This document shows positions 1 through 8,534 of a DNA stretch of 64,000 nucleotides, piece by piece. The translations under genes were made by a program, and so were the position numbers. Origin of the DNA: Psychrobacter aquaticus CMS 56 (GTDB lineage: Bacteria; Pseudomonadota; Gammaproteobacteria; Pseudomonadales; Moraxellaceae); the NCBI RefSeq assembly GCF_000471625.1, contig NZ_AUSW01000035.1, positions 186,001 through 250,000 on the forward strand, in the 5' to 3' direction. Each line of letters begins with the position of its first letter. Within the stretch, counting starts at the first letter, position 1. A model generated the notes under the pieces. The model was not told the origin of the DNA. It searched no databases and saw nothing but the letters and a program-made list of their open reading frames with translations.

Positions 1-268
1 ACCGCACGAAGGTATGATTGTCCTCGATGCTGGCACGGGTCAAAACGCCATTAATCAAGTTGAGTTGTTTAATAAGGTCGTGCCATTGACAGGTATTACC
101 ATCACCAAACTAGATGGTACCGCTAAAGGCGGCGTGGTCTTTAATATTGCTGAAACAACGGACATACCTATTCGTTATATTGGCGTGGGCGAATCGATTG
201 ATGACTTACGTGCCTTTAGTCCGAAGCAGTTTGTCGCCGCATTGTTCGAAACGGATGATAAAGAATAG
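1..268 (+). CDS. ftsY: Signal recognition particle receptor FtsY, C-terminal end (partial)
   Basis: This is the last ~88 codons of FtsY, the membrane-associated SRP receptor GTPase that docks ribosome-nascent chain-SRP complexes at the translocon. The reading frame is open from base 2, so the gene starts outside the window. Visible family features are the DAGTGQN stretch, the TKLDGTAKGG motif (guanine specificity region of SRP GTPases) and the closing YIGVGESIDDLRAF segment. FtsY rather than Ffh is indicated because Ffh has a long M domain after this point, whereas this protein ends about 20 residues later. The 4.5S RNA gene (ffs) of the same pathway lies near 54.1 kb. Confidence 0.95.
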   Translation, partial: PHEGMIVLDAGTGQNAINQVELFNKVVPLTGITITKLDGTAKGGVVFNIAETTDIPIRYIGVGESIDDLRAFSPKQFVAALFETDDKE

Positions 269-340
269 CGATATCGCTCGATAGTTTGTTTTAGTCGATG
301 AGTAAGTCTTAAAAATCTAACGATTTAAAAGGAAAAAGTC

Positions 341-913
341 ATGATAGTCACTACCGCAGCTTTTGGATCGAACCAATTAACGTTAATTGCGAGCATCAAT
401 CAACATAGCAGTCCTAAGTTGGTTGAGGTCAACTGGCTGCTGGCAGGTAACTCTTGGCATAGCTCAAAATCTATTTCCAAACTTAAAAAGCGTTACAATC
501 TTGTTGATGAGAGCTTTACGTTCATAAGTAAAGAGAATTTAAGCAAAAATGAACCGGCTCAGGCTCTACTAATAGAGGCTATAGAACAGTTGGACGAATA
601 TTTTAAAGGTGATCGCCAAGCGTTTGACTTGGCCTTAGATTTGTCTTTGGGTACGCCGTTTCAGCAACAAGTATGGCAGGCATTGCAAGACATCAGTCAC
701 GGTCAAACCATCAGTTATGCCACACTTGCTCAGCGTGTAGATAATCCCAAAGGATTTCGTGCGGTTGCGAATGCTAATAGTAAAAATCCTTTTAGTATTA
801 TCGTTCCCTGCCACCGAGTCATCAGCAGTGATGGCAAGCTTGGTGGCTATACAGGTGGGCTGGATAAGAAAGAATATTTGTTAGCGCTCGAAGGTATCGT
901 TTGCAAAACTTAA
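341..913 (+). CDS. ogt: Methylated-DNA--protein-cysteine methyltransferase (Ogt/MGMT family)
   Basis: A suicide DNA-repair protein that moves the alkyl group from O6-alkylguanine or O4-alkylthymine to its own cysteine. The active-site motif PCHRV is present near residue 152, followed by the GGYTGGLDKKEYLLALE tail typical of the family. The N-terminal ~80 residues are poorly conserved, as usual for Ogt. Length (190 aa) is slightly above the ~170 aa norm. The start is supported by a purine-rich AAAGGAAAAAG tract just upstream of ATG 341. A convergent terminator separates it from yebC. Confidence 0.93.
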   Translation: MIVTTAAFGSNQLTLIASINQHSSPKLVEVNWLLAGNSWHSSKSISKLKKRYNLVDESFTFISKENLSKNEPAQALLIEAIEQLDEYFKGDRQAFDLALDLSLGTPFQQQVWQALQDISHGQTISYATLAQRVDNPKGFRAVANANSKNPFSIIVPCHRVISSDGKLGGYTGGLDKKEYLLALEGIVCKT

Positions 914-943
914 TGTAAAGTAAGTGCTTATCAGACGCTAATG

Positions 944-984
944 AACAAAAAAAGACCAAGCGTTAAAAACGTTTGGTCTTTTTT
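944..984. terminator. Bidirectional terminator between ogt and yebC
   Basis: An AAAAAGACCAAGCG / CGTTTGGTCTTTTTT hairpin with A and T tracts on both sides lies between two converging genes. It could terminate both ogt (+) and yebC (-). Confidence 0.85.
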
Positions 985-1005
985 GTCGCGAATAAACAAT
1001 GAAAA

Positions 1006-1755
1006 TCATTGCTCAAGCTGAGCCATCACCTCATCTGTAAAGTTTACATTGCTATAAACTTCTTGCACATCGTCTATGTCTTCTAGCATATCGATCATTT
1101 TCATGATTTGTTGCGCATCATCAACATCATTGATTTCAGCAATGGTTGATGGCGACATCGTTACTTCGGCATTGTCAGAAACAAGCCCAGCAGCGTTGAG
1201 GGCGTCTTTGACGTGACCGAAATTTTCCCATCCAGTGATGACAAGTAATGTCTCTCCATTGTTTTCGATATCAAGAGCGCCTGCATCTAATGCAACAAGC
1301 ATCACGTCATCTTCTAGGCTCACATCATTGAAGGTGATTTCACCGCGCTTATTGAATAAGTAAGCAACCGAGCCTGAGGTGCCAAGATTGCCATCATGCT
1401 TTGTAAAGGCGTGACGCACTTCGCTGACGGTGCGATTGACATTGTCAGTCATGGTTTCGACCAGTACGGCGACGCCGCCGATACCATAGCCTTCGTAGCT
1501 GATCTCATCCATATTTTCAGTATCACCGCCACCCGTTCCACGATCGACCGCACGATTGATCGTATCTCGAGTCATATTGACTGATAAGGCTTTTTCGATG
1601 ACGGCTCGCAGACGTGGGTTTTTGTCAGGATCTGGGTCGCCTTGCTTGGCAGCAGAAACAATTTCACGAATAATTTTGGTAAATATTTTACCTTTTACCG
1701 CATCCTGACGGGCTTTGCGGTGTTTGATATTTGCCCATTTTGAATGGCCTGCCAT
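1006..1755 (-). CDS. yebC: YebC/PmpR family protein
   Basis: Member of the YebC/PmpR/TACO1 family: cytosolic proteins described as DNA-binding regulators and, more recently, as translation factors for difficult peptide stretches. The start [23 protein letters not shown] is the family signature, and the 249 aa length is normal. The C-terminal half is acidic ([27 protein letters not shown]), as in other members. It is transcribed alone on the minus strand, so the context gives no extra clue to its specific role. Confidence 0.95.
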   Translation of the reverse strand: MAGHSKWANIKHRKARQDAVKGKIFTKIIREIVSAAKQGDPDPDKNPRLRAVIEKALSVNMTRDTINRAVDRGTGGGDTENMDEISYEGYGIGGVAVLVETMTDNVNRTVSEVRHAFTKHDGNLGTSGSVAYLFNKRGEITFNDVSLEDDVMLVALDAGALDIENNGETLLVITGWENFGHVKDALNAAGLVSDNAEVTMSPSTIAEINDVDDAQQIMKMIDMLEDIDDVQEVYSNVNFTDEVMAQLEQ

Positions 1756-2072
1756 ATAACATCCTTAATTTTTGCGTACTATTTGTTATGCTTAAAAAAT
1801 CGTTAACAACAACCTTCAATGCCCGATCATGTATTTTTATAATATAATTACTCTGTCTGCTCAAGGTAATAGAGCTATCTATACGTTAACGATTTGTATG
1901 TTGTTGAGAGTGCTTTTTTGCTACACTATGGCAAATTATAGATTGTATTTGCTGTAATAAGTGAGCAATATTATAAACCAGTTTTGTGTGTTTTAACTAA
2001 CTTGGCCTCATTCATCGCATTTTAAGTCATTGAGTGCTATCAAGCCATTCATTTTATGAAGTTACAGATTCT

Positions 2073-2903
2073 ATGAAGCAAACAAGCGCTGAAGCCATCA
2101 CACACTTGCGTAACCGCATTCATATCATTATCGAAGGTACAGATACCCGTTCGGGTAAGCTTTTTGATATTGTATTGCTGATTGCGATTTTGACCAGCGT
2201 AGGCGTGGTCATGCTAGATAGTGTATTGTATGTGCGTTTGCAATATGGAACGATATTTTTTTATGCAGAATGGTTTTTTACCATTTTATTTACTATCGAG
2301 TATGTTTTAAGGCTGTTTTCGGCACCCAATCGTATTCGCTATATTTTTAGTTTTTTTGGCGTTGTAGATTTACTATCCATATTGCCCAGTTACTTGAGTC
2401 TCATATTTGGCGGTGTTCAATATCTCATTGTGATACGTGTTCTACGGATTTTGCGTGTGTTTCGAGTCCTTAAACTCAAAGGTTACATGCAACAAGCGGG
2501 TTTTTTGGCGTCGGCCCTTAAAACCAGTCAGCAAAAGATAACGGTATTTTTCTTATCGCTGGTTCTCTTAGTGACTATTTACGGCTCGATCGTCTATGTG
2601 GTAGAAGGTCCAGAAAATGGTTTTACTAGTATTCCGATTTCTATATATTGGGCAGTTGTGACCTTGACCACCGTAGGGTATGGTGATATTTCGCCAAAAA
2701 CGCCATTAGGTCAGGCCATTGCAACGATGGTTATGATTACAGGTTACGCTGTTATTGCTGTGCCAACGGGTATTTTTACCTCAGAGTTAACACGTAATAT
2801 GCGTCCACAGCTCAATCCAGTCACTTGCCCAAACTGTGGTAAGTTCGGACATGCGTTAGGGGCGGAGTTTTGTGATCGCTGCGGGCATGCTTTACACGTC
2901 TAG
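2073..2903 (+). CDS. Voltage-gated potassium channel with C-terminal zinc ribbon
   Basis: A six-transmembrane K+ channel of the inner membrane. Segments S1-S3 are followed by an S4-type voltage sensor with arginines at every third position (VIRVLRILRVFRVLKL) and a pore loop with the selectivity filter TTVGYGD. After S6 the protein ends in a short zinc ribbon (CPNCG ... FCDRCG), probably a cytosolic metal-binding or assembly element. A longer GTG start exists at 2034. I prefer ATG 2073 (276 aa) because homologues usually begin shortly before the first hydrophobic segment, but neither start has a strong ribosome binding site. Confidence 0.88.
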   Translation: MKQTSAEAITHLRNRIHIIIEGTDTRSGKLFDIVLLIAILTSVGVVMLDSVLYVRLQYGTIFFYAEWFFTILFTIEYVLRLFSAPNRIRYIFSFFGVVDLLSILPSYLSLIFGGVQYLIVIRVLRILRVFRVLKLKGYMQQAGFLASALKTSQQKITVFFLSLVLLVTIYGSIVYVVEGPENGFTSIPISIYWAVVTLTTVGYGDISPKTPLGQAIATMVMITGYAVIAVPTGIFTSELTRNMRPQLNPVTCPNCGKFGHALGAEFCDRCGHALHV

Positions 2904-2952
2904 CAACTATTAATAAATATTCGTCGGCACAAGCATCTATTTTTTATACTTC

Positions 2953-4254
2953 TTATACTTCAATGTACTCGTCAACGAGTGGGGATAAGTCAATTTTAAC
3001 GCCCAGATTGACCAAATTCCAATACTGTCCTGATATGGTGCGATCTAGCATCATGGTCGTGGCAGAAGGTTGAAACTGACCAAAATATTTTAAAGAGACA
3101 CGCATTTGTGCAATGGCTTCGTGATGCACTTGACTGCTGCCAAAATCAAAAGCACCGTCATGATAAGGCTCAATGGATAACGGTTTTAGCCCGATTGATA
3201 TCCATTTTTCATAAAACTCTCCAGGAATATTTTTATCATCATCACGGCGAATATCTAGGGCGATTAAATCTTGCTCAAGTGCGGTCACATCGCCTTTGAG
3301 AGCGTGTTTTGCAAAGCGGCGAAACAGTTGAACTTCGCTGTCACTGTAACTACGAATACCACCAAAATCATAAGCGACTACGCTGCCATCCTTGCGAAAG
3401 GCAAAGTTACCTGGATGGGGGTCACAGTGCATACGGTACAGGCCAAATAGTTGTCCTGCGGTAAAGTGAAACAGACGCTCTGCTATTTTTTGTTTGATCT
3501 CATTGTCCCAAGTCGCAGCGACTGTCAGTGTCTCTCCCATCTCTTCGGTCAATGTTAAAATCCGTTTGGAAGAGTGGCTGCTAATCACCTTGGGGATGAT
3601 AAGCCCTTCGTCTTCTGCATGAAACGCACCGAACACTCGTAAGTTATGCGCTTCTTTGGTGTAGTCCAATTCATCATGCAAGCTTTGACGAATCTCGTTA
3701 AATAATTGCTCTTGTAGCTGTTTGTTCATATTAAGCACGCCAGCAATTTTCAAAGCCATCCGTACTTGTTTAAGGTCGCTATCGCAGTTTTCATCAACAT
3801 CGGGATACTGCACTTTTACTACCACTTTTTGTCCAGATAGCAAGACGGCTTTATGCACTTGGCCAATGGAAGCGGCGGCAAACGGCGTTTCTTCAAATTC
3901 GCTGAACAACTCTGTCACAGGCGCTTTCAGCTCACGTTCGATTTGCGCCCGTATCTGCGCGTATGGCATGGGCGGCGCATCTTTTTGTAGCTTTTCTAAC
4001 GCGCTTGCCACTTCAGGCGGAAATACATCTTTGTACTGAGAAGCAATTTGCCCCACTTTCATCACTGCGCCTTTCATTTCACCCAGCGTTTCGGCTATCT
4101 GAATACCCACGTCTTGCATCAGCTCAGAGCGCGCTTGCAACCTTTTTTCTTCGTCACTTGAGAGATGTTTAAATGAGTTTTTGGCGGCTTTACCGGCAAT
4201 ACTTGCTGTCATGCCAGCGAGTTTCATAAAGCGCTTTCCAGACGATTTTGCCAT
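2953..4254 (-). CDS. ABC1/AarF/UbiB-family atypical kinase
   Basis: An ABC1 (ADCK/UbiB) family protein kinase-like protein, a family tied to ubiquinone synthesis and lipid handling. The family-specific KMGQ-like motif appears as KVGQIASQYKDVFPPEV near residue 66. An A-rich loop (AAASIGQVHKA), the invariant lysine in VVVKVQYP and the catalytic HCDPHPGNF plus DFGGIRS motifs follow. It lacks the C-terminal membrane helices of the canonical 540 aa UbiB, and at 433 aa matches the shorter soluble 'AarF/ABC1' subgroup. A good SD (AAGGTG) precedes ATG 4254. Confidence 0.9.
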   Translation of the reverse strand: MAKSSGKRFMKLAGMTASIAGKAAKNSFKHLSSDEEKRLQARSELMQDVGIQIAETLGEMKGAVMKVGQIASQYKDVFPPEVASALEKLQKDAPPMPYAQIRAQIERELKAPVTELFSEFEETPFAAASIGQVHKAVLLSGQKVVVKVQYPDVDENCDSDLKQVRMALKIAGVLNMNKQLQEQLFNEIRQSLHDELDYTKEAHNLRVFGAFHAEDEGLIIPKVISSHSSKRILTLTEEMGETLTVAATWDNEIKQKIAERLFHFTAGQLFGLYRMHCDPHPGNFAFRKDGSVVAYDFGGIRSYSDSEVQLFRRFAKHALKGDVTALEQDLIALDIRRDDDKNIPGEFYEKWISIGLKPLSIEPYHDGAFDFGSSQVHHEAIAQMRVSLKYFGQFQPSATTMMLDRTISGQYWNLVNLGVKIDLSPLVDEYIEV

Positions 4255-4434
4255 TCATATCACCTTATAGTGGGTTGTTTGCTCAGCCGTAATTCTAGTA
4301 TCTTAATCAACTGATTACTGTTTAACTAGTGTGCTGATGATAAAGCATATTTTATATGATTTTAGTTTTTTTATTTTTTAACCGATAGCGAACAGTCGTT
4401 TCAAAATTACAGCGTCAAGATTTACCATCTATTG

Positions 4435-4971
4435 TCAGTCACTCGTTTTGATAGCGTAAAGAATCTCAAGCCAATAGCCCAATGCCATGTCATACCCCAT
4501 ATGTCCCAAGCCACAAATGACACCGACGGCGATATCGCTCAAATAAGAATGATGGCGAAAAGACTCACGTGCATGAACATTGGATAAGTGTACTTCTATA
4601 AAGGGTTTTTGTGTGGCCAATAGCGCGTCACGTAAAGCAACCGAGGTATGGGTAAATGCGGCAGGATTGATGATAATAGCATCTACTTGTGCGGCTGACT
4701 CTGCCAATAGTCCATACTGTTGGATCTCATCCACCAGCTTGCCTTCATGATTTGATTGTATACAGATCAATTCAATACCGTTCATTGCGGCACGTGCAAT
4801 GAGGCGTTTTTCAATGTCTATAAGGGTTGTATGCCCATAGATTTCAGGCTCACGTTTGCCCAGTAAATTTAAATTGACGCCATTAATCAGCAATAACTTG
4901 CGCGTGAGTGCCTTAGTAGTTATTTGAGTAGATGTTTTTACGGCTGATGCGGACTGAGAAAGAGTTGTCAT
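4435..4971 (-). CDS. aroQ: 3-dehydroquinate dehydratase, type II
   Basis: Catalyses dehydration of 3-dehydroquinate to 3-dehydroshikimate in the shikimate pathway, and is a cytosolic dodecamer in known members. Motifs: [20 protein letters not shown] (catalytic Tyr in EIYG), [12 protein letters not shown], and [19 protein letters not shown] with the catalytic His. Homologues start right before the LLINGxNLNLLG strand, so this protein has an extra ~25-residue N-terminus. I chose ATG 4971 because AGAGAT lies just upstream. A longer in-frame start at 5022 has no such support. It stands alone rather than next to accBC as in many proteobacteria. Confidence 0.93.
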   Translation of the reverse strand: MTTLSQSASAVKTSTQITTKALTRKLLLINGVNLNLLGKREPEIYGHTTLIDIEKRLIARAAMNGIELICIQSNHEGKLVDEIQQYGLLAESAAQVDAIIINPAAFTHTSVALRDALLATQKPFIEVHLSNVHARESFRHHSYLSDIAVGVICGLGHMGYDMALGYWLEILYAIKTSD

Positions 4972-5022
4972 AATGATCTCTATAGATATTAAACAATAGG
5001 GGTGATGTATACTTGATGGCAA

Positions 5023-5411
5023 GGCAGGGTTGTACCTCTTTTCTTTAAGATCAACTATATGATAACAGCTTGATGATAAGGTTATAAAAAATTACATGAA
5101 AAATGACCCTAAGCGTAAAAAACCATGTTAAAACTCTTTATGTTGCTAAAAACCCATGCTATGATATTTTTTAAGCAATAATTATTGCAAGTTTGTTACT
5201 ATTGCAATAAAAGACCGATATACAAAAACCTAACTGGGTTTTTAAAGGTGACTGTTTTCTCATAACAGTGGTCTATTATAAAGGTCATGTAGTAAGTAGT
5301 CTTCGTTAGAATAGCACTCTTAAGTTTTTGATTTCATAATCTTAGATCCCGTTTGTATGCAATGTTGCAAAGGAATTTGGGGCTAAGCGAACTTTTTTAG
5401 GAAGTAATATT
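5023..5411 (+). promoter_or_regulatory. Long intergenic leader of the cold-shock gene
   Basis: 389 bases without a coding gene, AT-rich, ending in AGGAAG just before the csp start codon. Long structured 5' leaders are typical of cspA-type genes and control their cold-dependent translation. I cannot place the transcription start with confidence and saw no unambiguous cold box, so this is inference from position and length. Confidence 0.45.
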
Positions 5412-5627
5412 ATGTCAGCTCGTGAGCAAGGTATCGTGAAGTGGTTTAATGACTCAAAAGGCTTTGGTTTCATTCAACGTGACAGCGGAGAAGATATTTT
5501 TGTCCATTTTCGCGCAATCCAAGGTGATGGTTATCGTTCTTTGAAGGATGGCGAAAAGGTTGAGTTCAGTGTAGTAGAAGGTGACAAAGGCCTTCAAGCT
5601 GAAGAAGTCAGAAAAGTAGAAGAGTAA
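5412..5627 (+). CDS. Cold-shock protein (CspA family)
   Basis: A 71-residue single-domain OB-fold nucleic acid chaperone. RNP1 (KGFGFIQ) and RNP2 (DIFVHF) are both intact, and the protein starts [17 protein letters not shown] as in CspA/CspE proteins. The usual VHFSAI is VHFRAI here, a form common in CspD/CspE-type proteins of Moraxellaceae. SD AGGAAG lies 8 nt before ATG. A DEAD-box RNA helicase follows, and the two functions (RNA melting at low temperature) fit together, although a candidate terminator lies between them. Confidence 0.95.
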   Translation: MSAREQGIVKWFNDSKGFGFIQRDSGEDIFVHFRAIQGDGYRSLKDGEKVEFSVVEGDKGLQAEEVRKVEE

Positions 5628-5710
5628 CCTATCCAGTCATTAGAGCGGTTTAGCTATAACGTCTGTATACGCTACTGATATACTACTGAGTCAAACCCGT
5701 CTTATCTTAC

Positions 5711-5770
5711 CTATGTTGAGTAAAAGCCAGCATACTTGGTAGGGTTAGGTGTTGGGTTTGGCTTTTTTTA
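5711..5770 (+). terminator. Possible terminator after the cold-shock gene
   Basis: AAAAGCCA and TGGCTTTTTTT arms separated by about 35 bases, ending in a T run. The stem is short and the loop large, so it is only a moderate candidate. Confidence 0.5.
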
Positions 5771-5908
5771 TGCTCCTATATTTCTCAGCTATATATAGAT
5801 TTGATATTGACATTGCTATCGGGTCGCCTTACGTGATGATATGAAGGCTTATTAAAAGCCTACTCATAGTTAATAACGAACAAGTGATTTATTTAAAAGG
5901 ATATTTTT

Positions 5909-7063
5909 TTGAGCAATTTTACAACTTTTATGGATTTACCACTTTCTGCTCCAACTTTACGTGCCGTCAATGATCTAGGGTTTACTGAATTAACACCTAT
6001 TCAAGCACAAATATTGCCACACACATTGGCAAATCAAGATGCTATCGGTCAAGCGCAAACAGGGACTGGTAAGACAGCAACGTTTTTATTGACGATTATG
6101 GAAGCCTTACTTAAGCGTCCTTTTGGTGATGATGAAGAGCGCTATTTGGGTGAGCCACGTGCGGTAGTGATGGCTCCCACCCGTGAGCTTGCTCAGCAAA
6201 TATTTGAGGATTGTATTGCCCTAACCAAATACACGTCGCTACACAGCGTCTGTATTATGGGTGGCACTAACTACGAGACTCAGCAGCATGAGCTTGAGCG
6301 TCAGTACGTGGATATTTTGGTTGCCACACCTGGTCGGTTGATTGATCTTGCCAATAAAGGCATGGTCTATCTAGATCGAGTAGAAGTACTGGTGTTAGAC
6401 GAAGCCGATCGTATGCTCGATATGGGTTTTATCCCAGATATCAAGCGTTTAGTAGGCAGAATGCCATCAAATACAGACCGCCAAAGCTTACTATTTTCGG
6501 CCACTTTTAACCAAGATGTAATGAATCTTGCTTACCGCTGGTTGCATGAGCCGCAGTTTGTCGAAATTGAGCCTGAGCATAAAACCAGTGAACTGGTCGA
6601 TCAACATTTTTACCTATTAACAGAAGATCAGAAGCTAGCAGCATTAGAGCGTATCATTAGTGATACTGCAGTAGATAAGGTGATCGTATTTGCCAATCGC
6701 AAAGATCAAGTCAAACGTCTTTATCATAAGCTTCGCCAAGCCCATAAAATTGTGATGTTATCAGGTGATGTTATTCAACAAAAACGTGAAAAATACTTAC
6801 AGCGTTTTAAGGATGGTCATGCGTCTATCTTGGTGGCGACAGATGTAGCAGGTCGCGGCATCCATGTCGATGATATCAGTCATGTGGTTAATTATACTTT
6901 GCCTGAACAGCCAGATGATTACGTACACCGCATTGGTCGTACGGGTCGCGCTGGACAGACAGGCATTAGCATCAGTTTCGTTAGTGAAGATGATGCGTTT
7001 AACCTACCCGCATTAGAGAAGCATCTAGAGACCAAGTTCACGCTTGAGCAGTGGCAAGAGTAA
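5909..7063 (+). CDS. rhlB: DEAD-box ATP-dependent RNA helicase, RhlB-like
   Basis: Unwinds RNA duplexes; RhlB-type enzymes assist the degradosome. All DEAD-box motifs are visible: Q motif (ELTPIQAQILP), AQTGTGKT, APTRELAQQ, TPGRLID, DEAD (VLDEADRM), SAT (LLFSATF), VFANRKDQVK, ATDVAGRGIH and HRIGRTGRAG. Length 384 aa is compact: it has the two RecA domains but no long basic tail like RhlE. The start is TTG at 5909: AAAAGG lies 8 nt upstream, and the next ATG (5930) has no ribosome binding site and would cut the Q-motif region. Confidence 0.9.
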   Translation: MSNFTTFMDLPLSAPTLRAVNDLGFTELTPIQAQILPHTLANQDAIGQAQTGTGKTATFLLTIMEALLKRPFGDDEERYLGEPRAVVMAPTRELAQQIFEDCIALTKYTSLHSVCIMGGTNYETQQHELERQYVDILVATPGRLIDLANKGMVYLDRVEVLVLDEADRMLDMGFIPDIKRLVGRMPSNTDRQSLLFSATFNQDVMNLAYRWLHEPQFVEIEPEHKTSELVDQHFYLLTEDQKLAALERIISDTAVDKVIVFANRKDQVKRLYHKLRQAHKIVMLSGDVIQQKREKYLQRFKDGHASILVATDVAGRGIHVDDISHVVNYTLPEQPDDYVHRIGRTGRAGQTGISISFVSEDDAFNLPALEKHLETKFTLEQWQE

Positions 7064-7080
7064 TCGCTTAAGTAGTATAG

Positions 7081-7140
7081 CAAACCCAAAAAATACGATT
7101 AGCCACGTCAAACTCGTTTAGTATGATTTTTTGGAGTGGT
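7081..7140. repeat. Dispersed repeat family B, copy 1
   Basis: Core AAATACGATTAGCC..GTCAAACTCGTTTA, shared with 38190-38275 and more distantly with 11190-11277. Here the core is enclosed by a perfect 9-bp inverted repeat (CCAAAAAAT ... ATTTTTTGG), so it could form a hairpin downstream of the helicase gene. Confidence 0.6.
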
Positions 7141-7145
7141 ATCAA

Positions 7146-7193
7146 TTGAAAAAAGCCCTTAATATCATTTCTGATGTTGAGGGCTTTTTTTCG
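7146..7193. terminator. Bidirectional terminator
   Basis: AAAAAAGCCCTTAATATCA / TGATGTTGAGGGCTTTTTT hairpin with A and T tracts on both sides, between the helicase gene (+) and the SafE-like gene (-). Confidence 0.85.
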
Positions 7194-7233
7194 AAGAGAG
7201 GGTCTAGGACTTACACCGAGAGTTTATAAACGG

Positions 7234-8088
7234 TTATTGGGATTGAGGCATAGAGTTTTTATCATCACCCATATCGTGCATACTATGATCCATCGTATTG
7301 TCCATAGCTGGTGTCATGTCGTGATTCATTTGGTTCATATCATGAGCGGTATCTTCGTCTGCCATCATAGCAGAATGGCTCCTATGATCCATTTGTCCAT
7401 TGCCATGTCCACTGTGCATGCTAGACATCATCATAGGTACAGCGACAACCGCTAAACCAGACAGTACCATAATAGCGCCGTTAAGCTGTCTTAAGCGAAA
7501 ACGCCCAATTTTATCACGCAACCAGCCAACGGTTTCGTGCGTGGCAACCAGCATCGGCACCGTGCCTAAGCCAAAGACAAACATGAGTGCCGCACCGCTC
7601 AAAGGATTATGAGCGACCACTGCGATCAGTAAAGCGCCATATACCAATCCACAAGGTAAAAATCCCCAAAGTAGTCCAGCAGTGAGTGCACGTGGGAACG
7701 TATTTAATGGAAATACTTTTTGACGAAGCGGGCTCAGATATTGCCAAAAACGCATACCAAAACGCTCAAGCTTATTTAAGAATGGGGCACCAAGCATGGT
7801 CACGCCGACAAAAACTAACACCAAGCCTAATAAGATACGTGGCGTACTGTTGCCTTGCATTAATGGCTCTAGCAAAGTTGTGCCAATAAGCCCTGCGATT
7901 AAACCCAGCGATGCATAGCTGGTCAAACGGCCTAAGTGATAAGTGAAGACAAGTGCACGGCGTTTGGCTGGACTGACGTCTTTCATCGATAGTCCAAATG
8001 CCGTTACAAGGCCGCCGCACATACCCAAACAATGCGGTGAACCAAAAAAACCCATCAGTAATGCCGCAACGAGTAAGGCTGTGGTCAT
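7234..8088 (-). CDS. SafE/DsbD_2-type membrane protein with His/Met-rich tail (cbb3 maturation neighbour)
   Basis: An inner-membrane protein of the TauE/SafE - UreH-like (DsbD_2) group with about six hydrophobic segments. The N-terminal motif GFFGSPHCLGMCGG is diagnostic of this group. Homologues sit beside ccoI/ccoS genes for cbb3 cytochrome oxidase assembly; here the partner is ccoS, 17-21 bases upstream. The last ~65 residues are extremely rich in His, Met and Asp (HSGHGNGQMDH, MNQMNHDM, MDHSMHDMGDD), which suggests copper binding. A perfect AGGAG lies 8 nt before ATG 8088. Substrate is not shown by the sequence. Confidence 0.85.
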   Translation of the reverse strand: MTTALLVAALLMGFFGSPHCLGMCGGLVTAFGLSMKDVSPAKRRALVFTYHLGRLTSYASLGLIAGLIGTTLLEPLMQGNSTPRILLGLVLVFVGVTMLGAPFLNKLERFGMRFWQYLSPLRQKVFPLNTFPRALTAGLLWGFLPCGLVYGALLIAVVAHNPLSGAALMFVFGLGTVPMLVATHETVGWLRDKIGRFRLRQLNGAIMVLSGLAVVAVPMMMSSMHSGHGNGQMDHRSHSAMMADEDTAHDMNQMNHDMTPAMDNTMDHSMHDMGDDKNSMPQSQ

Positions 8089-8109
8089 AGGGGTGTCTCC
8101 TAATGAATG

Positions 8110-8406
8110 CTAGATCTTTGAGTTTTTATCTACATGAGAATCATTGATGGATTCTGTATCAACTGTGCTGGCTTGGCTAACTGTTTCAATGTCAGTAGCC
8201 ACTATGTGGTCAGCCTGCGGAGTGGGCGGGGAGTGCTCATGAGCTTGTATGGTCTGCCGACGCTCTTGACGGTCATCCAATATAATGCGCTGTGACGCAT
8301 TGTCCAAATCTTCAAATTGATTCGACTTTACGGCATATCTTACGGCCCAAATGGCCACCACAAAAAGCATAAGACTTAATGGGATTAATAAAAATATACT
8401 GAGCAT
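8110..8406 (-). CDS. ccoS: cbb3-type cytochrome oxidase assembly protein CcoS
   Basis: CcoS is a small single-span protein needed for copper/haem insertion during cbb3 oxidase assembly. The N-terminus MLSIFLLIPLSLMLFVVAIWAVRYAVKSNQFEDLDNAS matches the family: a membrane helix, then the FxW and QFEDLD-type signature. The C-terminal ~45 residues are an extra low-complexity extension. A GTG six bases upstream is possible, but ATG 8406 has GAGAG at better spacing. ccoI and the ccoNOQP structural genes are not in the window. Confidence 0.88.
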   Translation of the reverse strand: MLSIFLLIPLSLMLFVVAIWAVRYAVKSNQFEDLDNASQRIILDDRQERRQTIQAHEHSPPTPQADHIVATDIETVSQASTVDTESINDSHVDKNSKI

Positions 8407-8534
8407 GGTCACTCTCTTAAATATCAGTTTCTTCTATCATTATACACCCATTACTATTGCAATAACGGCTTGCAGCGATAAAAGCGCAGCAACAGGCACT
8501 GGTAACATATACCTATACAGAATGACATTCAATC

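Noticed and set aside
7174..7455. 93-residue His-rich plus-strand ORF
   Set aside because: It is antisense to the His/Met tail of the SafE-like gene; its composition is a mirror of that tail, and it has no ribosome binding site.
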